Assembly (NCBI GenBank): GCA_963693365.1
Contig: CAVNZM010000005.1
Coordinates: 3,782,001 to 3,846,000, forward strand
DNA length: 64,000 bases
Direction of reading: 5' to 3'
Source of the DNA: Amoebidium appalachense
Taxonomy: Eukaryota > Ichthyosporea
In this document: one piece after another, positions 48,457 through 64,000 of the stretch
Layout: every line of letters starts with the position of its first letter
How positions within the stretch are numbered: position 1 is the first letter of the stretch
Made by a program: the position numbers and the translations under genes
The notes under the pieces: generated by a model
What the model was told of the DNA's origin: nothing
Seen by the model: the letters and a program-made list of their open reading frames with translations, nothing else
Database searches by the model: none

Positions 48457-51400
48457 CTATAATTTTGTAGTGATGTGTTTCTCAAGCCAATCAATACATC
48501 TAATAAACAGGTCGTAGTTACGCGTGTTTAGTATAAAATCAAGGATGTTGTAATTTACAGGTAGGCTATCTTTCTGGGTGTCTGTTGTGAATGTGACGTG
48601 TGTGTGTTGCGGTATTATGTGGTCTATCAAACTACATTTGGCGATACATGACCGGTTAAACTGGTGTGTGTGTGTGTTGTTTGGGCATGCAAATGATGCC
48701 ACCTTATACTTATTAGATCTCCACTGTATAGCACGTGTACAGTAAAAGCGTGGTAATTGATCAATAATACCATCAGCTAGAGAAAGACCAGTTCTACAGG
48801 AAGGTAATATGTATTTAGGTGTTATACACTTGCGAGTGCCATATTTGGCAATATGGTTGAGGCGGTCAGTATATATAAAACGAGACATAAGGCTTAGTTT
48901 TTCAAGGTGTATGCTTTCATCGGGTCTAGTGTCGTGTGGTATCTTTTTCCATTTGTTATATTGCGTGATTATCTTGTGATTGTGTACATGTTTAATAAGT
49001 AAGTGGCAGTCCAAAGTCACACACACACTATTGCGGGGTTTATTTGTATTTGTGCCCAGGGGAGAAGGGGAGAGAGAGGGGAGGAAAGAGGGGAGAGGTG
49101 AGGAGGGGACAGGTCGGATAGAGAAGAGAGGGTGGGAGGGCAAATACTTCTTTAAGCGGCTTATGTGCTTATTGAATTTCAGCGCGAGATAGGATACTCT
49201 AGCAGCTATTGGGACCAGACCATATATCGAGAGCGTTACAGGCCCAGGTTTACAACAGTTGTTAGATAGAAAGGAGGCAACTTCTGCTTCAAGGAAATTT
49301 GCCAAGGGTTTAAGCGCTCTAGTTCTCTCTTTCTTGATCCAAGCGGCGAGAAGGGGTAAACCATATTCACATGCCGGGAAGACAAAAGTGCGAATAAATG
49401 TAAGTCTAATAGAAGGATGGAGGGGTGTGTCTTTAAAAATATTAGCCGAGAAGAAAGCTAACCGCTTACGAGCCAACTCTACCCTCTTTTCGACCATATG
49501 GGGAAACATAACACCAACAGAATCAACCGGAACACCAAGATATTTGTATTCTGGAACTATAGGTACAGGTTTAGATGATAATGTAAATGTGTGTAAATTG
49601 TTAGCTATATCAGGTACAAGAACACCACATTTGTCTATGTTAAGGATCATAAGGTTTGCCTTGCACCACTCTGACACTACATCGAACAATCTTTGCAGGC
49701 GTCTAGGGGTACGGGCAAGGAGGGACAGATCATCAGCATAGAGAAGTGCAGGCGGAAAGTTATTAATAGGGTCATCGTTTTCGGCGTAAATCTTGACAGC
49801 CAAATCATCTATAAATAGGTTAAACAAAAAGGGGCTAAGCAATGAACCCTGCAAGAGACCTCTAGTACGAGCAAAACCATATGAAAGATGCCCATTAACC
49901 ACAGCTCTACCATAGGTTTGAGACAAGAGTGCTTCTAACAGAACACCAATGCAGTGTGGTACACCCCGTGCAGCAAGCTTTTCCCATAGGAGACCAGGGG
50001 AGACAGAATCGTAAGCAGTTTTCCAATCAATAAAGCCAACATATTGTGCACCAACTTGCATAGAATCGTGCAGTGCCATTATTTGAACATAACATGAATT
50101 GTTTTTACGAAAAGCGGATTGGCATGGGTGTATGTGAAGAATAGATTGAAACCTAGGGTGATGTGCAAATAACCTAAGTAAGCAAGCTTCAAAGAATCTA
50201 CGAACAACCTGGGTTAGTGTAATGGGGCGAAAGGATGATATGGGGCCCTCAGAGTCCTTCTTAACTATGGGGATCACTAAGGTATCTAACCAAGATGACG
50301 GGACATGTCCACATTTAACACACCAAGAAAAGAGAGAGCTTAACATGATAGTAAGATCAGGTTTAATAGCACGATCACTTTCCTTTTGTGGGTAGGAGGG
50401 AACAAGGATTTTAAGAAACCCAGCAGGGAGTCCATCAGGTCCACAAGACTTACTAGAGCTATAACTAGATATCACAGACCATATGGCATCGGGACTGAAA
50501 AAGGGGAGGATCGATTCTATGGGGATAGATGGGTCTACAGGCCACACAATAGGTTTCTGAGCGGGGGTCCTATCTTTAAACAGTTCCGAGAAATACTTAT
50601 CAGAGTCTATGAGGGGGTCTCCAGTGGTATCACCAATAATACGAGCAGGGGGGCCAAATCGATTCATACTAGCAAGCCGGCGCAAGCTTTCCTTTTGAGA
50701 CAGGGGTTCACCTAGTCTAGCGGGAGTGGTGTTTGGTAACAAGAGAGCATCGGGATATTCCTTCCTACCACCGCCAGCATAATCACCGAGATCTATCAAA
50801 TCATCAACAATAAAGTTAGTGCATGTATCTAGTACGAGATGTGAATCTGGCCTGGCTTGTGCAGATTCTAATAGGCGCATATATATAGGGTGTTTCGTAG
50901 CATAGCATACACATACATCAACTCTACCCCACTGTGACTTAAGCTGGGATAGACGGAGGCGAAAGGTGGGAGGGGGAGGGGGGAGCAGATCAAGGGAGAT
51001 CTTAGGTAGGAAAAGGATAGGAGAGTGGTCAGATGACCTAGAGAGGTTAGGAGGGAGAGAGAGTTTTGACATGGTTGATGGCCAAAAGGCCACTCCCCAG
51101 TCGGTGTTGTGGGCATGGGATATTTGAGGGAACCGCAAAGTGTGACTTTGGACATACCTTGCTAAAGGGATAGCACGCTCCGGGGGCTTAGATGGGTACC
51201 CGACACTCACTTGCAGTGTGTCTGTGTGGTGGAGTCGCGTGTTAAAATCACCTAAAATAACAGTGGACATTGGTAACTGTGACAACTCGTGAGTCAATTC
51301 GACAACCGACATAGATGGTGGGTAATATACAAAAGTAAAAACATTAGAAAGAAACTCTATAGAAACCGAGAATTCCGTTTTTGCTACCGGTTTGCACTTC

Positions 51401-51651
51401 ACTCTCACGTGTGGTGCGGCAAGTACAATAATGCCTCGGTTTTTCGCGTAACCGGGGTGTGTGGATGTGTCGACCAATGTAGAGTTGAATTTGTGGTGGT
51501 TTTTAAACTGTGTTTCGCAAATCACTGTAAACGTGTGGTTGTTTGTCTGTTGTTGTATGTAGCTGATTTTATCGTCGAGTGTCCCGGGGGGGAGGCCCTT
51601 TTGGGGGCCCAGTGTCCGAGCATTCCAGAAGAAGAAGGATAAATTAGGCAT
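48457..51651 (-). CDS. LINE ORF2 protein (copy 2), 1064 residues
   Basis: Full-length, uninterrupted endonuclease/RT identical to copy 1 apart from two visible residues (His in KKIPHDTR, Ser in QKDSLPV) and at least one synonymous change at its start (TTC for TTT in the FFF run). All motifs (GDFN, SDHS, FIDWKTAYD, YADD) are retained. Confidence 0.94.
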   Translation of the reverse strand: MPNLSFFFWNARTLGPQKGLPPGTLDDKISYIQQQTNNHTFTVICETQFKNHHKFNSTLVDTSTHPGYAKNRGIIVLAAPHVRVKCKPVAKTEFSVSIEFLSNVFTFVYYPPSMSVVELTHELSQLPMSTVILGDFNTRLHHTDTLQVSVGYPSKPPERAIPLARYVQSHTLRFPQISHAHNTDWGVAFWPSTMSKLSLPPNLSRSSDHSPILFLPKISLDLLPPPPPTFRLRLSQLKSQWGRVDVCVCYATKHPIYMRLLESAQARPDSHLVLDTCTNFIVDDLIDLGDYAGGGRKEYPDALLLPNTTPARLGEPLSQKESLRRLASMNRFGPPARIIGDTTGDPLIDSDKYFSELFKDRTPAQKPIVWPVDPSIPIESILPFFSPDAIWSVISSYSSSKSCGPDGLPAGFLKILVPSYPQKESDRAIKPDLTIMLSSLFSWCVKCGHVPSSWLDTLVIPIVKKDSEGPISSFRPITLTQVVRRFFEACLLRLFAHHPRFQSILHIHPCQSAFRKNNSCYVQIMALHDSMQVGAQYVGFIDWKTAYDSVSPGLLWEKLAARGVPHCIGVLLEALLSQTYGRAVVNGHLSYGFARTRGLLQGSLLSPFLFNLFIDDLAVKIYAENDDPINNFPPALLYADDLSLLARTPRRLQRLFDVVSEWCKANLMILNIDKCGVLVPDIANNLHTFTLSSKPVPIVPEYKYLGVPVDSVGVMFPHMVEKRVELARKRLAFFSANIFKDTPLHPSIRLTFIRTFVFPACEYGLPLLAAWIKKERTRALKPLANFLEAEVASFLSNNCCKPGPVTLSIYGLVPIAARVSYLALKFNKHISRLKKYLPSHPLFSIRPVPSSPLPSFLPSLSPSPLGTNTNKPRNSVCVTLDCHLLIKHVHNHKIITQYNKWKKIPHDTRPDESIHLEKLSLMSRFIYTDRLNHIAKYGTRKCITPKYILPSCRTGLSLADGIIDQLPRFYCTRAIQWRSNKYKVASFACPNNTHTHQFNRSCIAKCSLIDHIIPQHTHVTFTTDTQKDSLPVNYNILDFILNTRNYDLFIRCIDWLEKHITTKL

Positions 51652-52216
51652 CGGTTTGGTCCGACACCTGTGGGGTTGGTTCCCACTTGTCGCTTACGGG
51701 GTCGTATGCACGACCTTCCGCCAGCGCGAACAGTTCGCAGAAGAGCTCGATTTCCATCTCGCATCGGCGTTTGCGCTCGAGCAGTTTCTCACCAGAAAAC
51801 ATTGGTTCCTTCGTGTCCGTGTCTATCACGCTCGTAGCATCGTTTTCCAACTTTGCGAGGAACTCTTTTGCCTTGCTGATGCGTACACGACAACGTGTGG
51901 CGCACGCATTCTTAGCAGACACTTTACGTTCTTTGTCTGCTTTCTGAATGTTTTCCGGCGCGCATGGGTCGTAGCTTGGGAGGTGGGTGAAGAAGCTTCC
52001 ACACCCCTTTGTCGCGTCACGGATGAACGCACGGTTATAGTCGCCCCGTACTGCTACTTCCAGCACATCGTATCCAATGAAGGACAGACAAAGGATGCGA
52101 GAGCACCGGAAGCCGAGAGCCTTGAAGATGGACCACATGGCCCTGTGTGGGCGTCTGCCGTGCTTGACTTTGAAATACACCCTCTCGTATTTGGGTGGGA
52201 TGTTGATGTTACCGTT
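51644..52216 (-). pseudogene. 5'-truncated LINE ORF1 (copy 2)
   Basis: Retains only the C-terminal half of ORF1, from NGNINIPPKY (residue about 204 of copy 1) to the stop. The coiled coil and start codon are lost. A chance upstream Met in flanking DNA (about 52267) extends the open frame but is not part of the element. Confidence 0.85.
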
Positions 52217-52455
52217 TATGTGTGGTGGGCGGTTTACTCGCGGCTGCATACCTATCAATAAATGCAACCTGTTAGCTAACGTATTAGAACCGGAGGTTAT
52301 TGGCGGTTTTATTCTCTTTTCTTCCTCTCTTCTTCATTATATCCGTTTTAAGATGACTATCCTAGATCACCTTATTAATGCTGCACAGTATGATATTGTG
52401 ATCCGGTGCCTTAACTATCTTTCGGAGCTACCGATGCTAGCCTCTGCTTACCCAT
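52217..52455 (+). pseudogene. C-terminal end of decayed LINE ORF2 (B3)
   Basis: Continues B2 after the inserted copy 2. GGRFTRGCIPINKC aligns with the LINE A segment FNRSCIAKC, and TILDHLINAAQYDIVIRCLN aligns with NILDFILNTRNYDLFIRCID. The stop is at 52453-52455 (SELPMLASAYP then TAA). Confidence 0.8.
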
Positions 52456-53025
52456 AATATGTAATAGGGGTGTCATATACTACGATGGCGCTCATTGTTG
52501 CCTAGCATGTACATATGTCACTGGCTGCATTTGATTGGCTGCGCTGGAAAACGCAGTAGGCCGTCGAATGTAGCTGGGCCTCCGGCAGTGTCCACGCAAT
52601 AAAAAGTGTGTAAACCCGTCCCGGAAGCCCCATTTACATCGTGATGTTTATTGATCTGGGGGGCTTCCGTGTCTGGGGTGACTCGATGTATATCTACGTC
52701 ACACGTGGCCATTTCACCGTGTCACGCACGACGTCCGTGAGCCATGGGCCATGGCCCATTTGCACATTGCATCAATGTTCAATGTCGTGTGAGTACCGTA
52801 CGGTTGTGACTAAGTTGTGAAGCTACCGTAAGATTTCTCCGGGAAGAAAAAATGGTGTGACTGTACATACTCTGTATGAAAGAATCCTCCTTTCAAACAA
52901 ATATCCCTGATCGAAGGCTCGGGAATCTGTGATTTGCCCGCAATCTTTTTATTGGCTGGAAGCTGCAGAGCGCCAATAAGCGCTTCGGAATCTGGCACGA
53001 GGGTAGAGAATAGATCTATTCAAGA

Positions 53026-53075
<50 letters not shown>

Positions 53076-53537
53076 CCACCCACCCACCCAACCACTACCA
53101 CCACCCGGCCACCCACCCGTCACCACCACCATCAAAATTTCTCAAATTTGGCAAGCTTTGTTGGTTACACATGTGGCATCTTTATTTACAATCTGAAAAA
53201 GAATACAAAAATGCGCATGCCATGGCCTCGTCCTTGCCAGGTTGATTCGAATCGATCACGAACGGTTTCCCCCTTCCTATTCATTAAGTTTTGTCTTTTT
53301 TTTTTTTTTTGGACCCCCGGGGCCTGGGGGGATATAATGTGTGGTGTGTGCAACTTGAATTTGACTCTCAGTTACAGTACTAGAGAGTCACAAGATGTAT
53401 TGAACGTTGAACGTAATACGCAGAGGGGTCTTTTTGGCTTGCAAGCTGAGCCAATTCTCCCCAGTACTGTATGTGAAGATCTAGAGGTTTGAACTTCAAC
53501 ACCATTCATTCATACACGTCAGACTTGATTGCGTCAC

Positions 53538-53589
<52 letters not shown>

Positions 53590-53899
53590 GTGCGTGTGCG
53601 CGCGTGTTCTCATGGGTGTGTTTTGTTAACGTCACGAGAGAGTAAACCAAAAAATAACGGAAATTCAATACATAATACGGCCAATTTTTTCTTACATTCA
53701 CACGTCCTGGCTGGTGACACGGCGTCTGCGTGTTCGCCAGTTTGCTACACTCGCCCGAGTGTATGTGTGTGTGTGTGTGCGTGTGTTCGTCAATTTGCTA
53801 CACTGCGCCCGGGTGTGTGTGTGCGTGTGTATTTGCATGCCTGTGCGTGTATGTGCGTGTGCGTGTGCGTGTGCATGTGCGTGTGCATGTGTGTGTGCA

Positions 53900-53941
<42 letters not shown>

Positions 53942-53987
53942 GGTGTGTGTGTGCCTGTGCGTGCATGTGTGTACGTGTTTTTTTTTT

Positions 53988-54035
<48 letters not shown>

Positions 54036-54333
54036 TGTGTGCGTTTTGGGTGTATGCGAAAGTCTGCGCCTGTGGGTGTTATTATACATGATGCCTGTAA
54101 CGTCCGAAAAGGGTGCAATGTCGGGGAAGGAGGAGGAGGAAGTGGTGGTGGATTAAGGGGGGAGGGGGGAGGGGGGGGGGGGTTGAGGACACAAAACCAC
54201 CAGGAAGACAAAAAAAAAAAAAGGCGGGAAAGGCATAGAAGCAAGGGGGGAAGGAGGGAGGAAAGAAGGGCAGGGAAGCAGTGAGACATATTTTCCTCCA
54301 CCTTTTTAGCAAACAAAATCATCCCCCCATCGG
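52456..54333. other. Intergenic between LINE nest and DPH7
   Basis: 52456-53020 is unique and unrecognised, with an imperfect hairpin around ggaagcccc (52623) and ggggcttcc (52660). A C run at 53029-53060, GT tracts at 53541-53583, 53844-53940 and 53998-54031, and a G run near 54164-54183 follow. No gene is supported. Confidence 0.55.
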
Positions 54334-62950
<8,617 letters not shown>

Positions 62951-63598
62951 TGTGTATCACCAAAAAGCTAAGTTGCAAGGCACAGTGGGTTACGCGCAAA
63001 AAGAAGAACTACGCTCCCCCTCTCTTCGTTTGCTCACGGTAGGACTACTCTCCGACGGTCACCTTGTCAGTAAGTCGTCACCCCCTGTGAGGCGGGCAGC
63101 AAGGTCTTATCACTACCATATCAGGTTATTTTTGTGATCTTTCAAGTTTTCGCGCGCTTTTTGACCAATCAATACACAGTTGGAAGTTGGAACTTGATGT
63201 TGCAACATGCGGTCGCTTTGAAGGGCGTGTGAAGAGCGCAAACTAGAACTAAACAACGTTAGTTTTGTCATGTTAGTAAAGGGCTTTTGAGTTTGGGGAG
63301 ACCGGCTAAAGGAGGAATCGCTGATACAGTTTCTGAATTCGAGCGCAGGAGCTCATAAGTCTTCTGAAGTGCAGAAGCTCAGAGGCATATGTCACTTTAT
63401 GTTTCCCTTACCTCTATACCGCCGTTTCGTTTCTGAGGTGAAGGGATCTTATACCAACTCACTAAGAAACCTAAACTAAAGACCCTCACTAGTAGAGAAA
63501 GAAATCTCTTGCATCAGGCATAGAGGCAAGGTCAATTTAAGTGACCCACAGAACAGTCAACTTAAAACATCCGCCCAAGATAGTCTCCCCATGTCAGG
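62951..63598. promoter_or_regulatory. Bidirectional intergenic region between DPH7 and a divergent gene
   Basis: 648 bp of unique, microsatellite-free sequence between the DPH7 start codon (minus) and the ATG at 63599 (plus). It contains a CCAAT motif (gaccaatcaatac, about 63162). Its lack of simple repeats, unlike almost all flanking DNA, fits a constrained shared promoter; no TATA box was identified with confidence. Confidence 0.5.
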
Positions 63599-63750
63599 AT
63601 GAGTTCTCTACTGAAGTCTAGTTTCTTGCTCGGGGCAAGGCGGTTATCTAGGCACCCTTTAGTGACCAGAACAAGAGGGTATGCTACCAATACAAACTAT
63701 GACGTGGCTCAGTTTCTGAAAGCAAGGGGCCTTTGGCACGATGCTACAAG
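63599..63750 (+). CDS. First exon of a putative mitochondrial protein, incomplete
   Basis: ATG (A at -3) opens 50 codons plus two bases, ending at a donor (CTACAAG then GTATTG) at 63750/63751. The first about 28 residues (MSSLLKSSFLLGARRLSRH and on to TRGYA) are rich in Arg, Ser and Leu, lack acids and end in a RGYA/T motif: a typical matrix-targeting presequence with an R-x-Y/A cleavage site. The mature start NYDVAQFLKARGLWHDATR is not recognised. The rest of the gene lies beyond the window. Confidence 0.6.
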
Positions 63751-64000
63751 GTATTGTGTTTTCTATTGCTTCTTCTCATGCTTCTTTCTCCTCCCCTCCC
63801 CCCCCTCCCCCCCCCCCCCCCTTTTTCATCACCTTCCCCGGCCCCTTAACTCCTCCTCTGACCATAATTTCTCCGGGTTCAGACAACCTAAGGTGCCCCT
63901 TGGATGGGTTGGTGTTTGGGGTTGAACATCTAGTGTGTTCGTTGCCATACTACTTCGTATGGTGTATACTGCATCCTAAGATCCCCCCTCCCCCCCCCCC
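63751..64000. other. Start of intron, C-rich
   Basis: Intron of the divergent mitochondrial-type gene, with a C run at 63795-63821 and another at the window end (63984-64000). No further exon is seen. Confidence 0.5.

Larger units (their letters stand above)
48105..52216 (-). mobile_element. LINE A, copy 2, 5'-truncated, inverted
   Basis: Reverse complement of 42760-46878 with almost no differences. It ends at 52216/52217 inside ORF1, a 5' truncation typical of target-primed reverse transcription. The 7-bp sequence TATGTGT is present on both sides (48098-48104 and 52217-52223), consistent with a target-site duplication. On removing the insert the B reading frame continues correctly from 48104 to 52224. 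Confidence 0.88.

Noticed and set aside
42760-52217. Single segmental inverted duplication as the origin of the LINE palindrome
   Set aside because: The 5' truncation, the TATGTGT flanks and the in-frame continuation of B2 into B3 favour two separate insertions; kept as an alternative in the assembly caution.
51644-52267. ORF1 of LINE copy 2 starting at Met 52267
   Set aside because: That Met lies in the flanking B3 fragment read antisense; the ORF1 homology begins only at 52216.

Overview
Eukaryotic nuclear DNA. Split genes with GT-AG introns and a very high load of microsatellites and homopolymers (GT/CA, GA/CT, long G or C runs) fill most of the window, so most long open frames are Cys/Val, His/Thr, Pro, Gly, Ser/Leu or Arg/Glu repeat artefacts. 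The real genes were found by joining short conserved exons whose splice phases agree. Their content (RGS domain, F-box/WD40 receptor, coilin with a Tudor-like C-terminus, Mn-type CDF transporter, DPH7, active APE-type LINEs) suits a unicellular or early-branching opisthokont, for example an ichthyosporean-like protist. That assignment is a guess from gene content, not a database result.

Layout. 841-6244 (-): RGS-domain gene, five exons, 5' end not found. 6245-9859: intergenic, with microsatellites and a 110-bp-period duplication. 9860-18749 (-): complete F-box/WD40 gene, 11 exons, seven WD repeats, with one missing base in a G run; its first intron holds a TA-flanked, transposon-like element. 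18750-22862: intergenic, with a tandem 182-bp module carrying a CRE-type palindrome, then pyrimidine-rich DNA. 22863-29473 (+): complete coilin gene, seven coding exons. 29507-30202: TAA-flanked MITE and foldback DNA. 30203-33169: intergenic, with one weak candidate exon. 33170-38975 (-): complete CDF cation transporter of the Mn type, seven exons. 38976-41290: intergenic, with a MutS/MSH6-like relic. 41290-52455: a nest of non-LTR retrotransposons in which two almost identical copies of one LINE (42149-46878 on + and 48105-52216 on -) lie in and beside older, decayed relatives. 54334-62950 (-): complete DPH7 gene, 13 exons. 63599-63750 (+): first exon of a divergent gene with a mitochondrial presequence.

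The four complete genes give exon sums that are multiples of three (the F-box gene only after allowing for the missing base), which strongly supports the models. The genes do not form a pathway: they cover G-protein signalling, ubiquitin ligation, Cajal-body biology, metal transport and diphthamide synthesis on EF2.

No novel enzymatic or defence system is visible. The most notable features are the nested LINE insertions, the transcription-oriented bias of homopolymers, the use of CA repeats as 3' splice sites, and several undescribed-looking repeat families.
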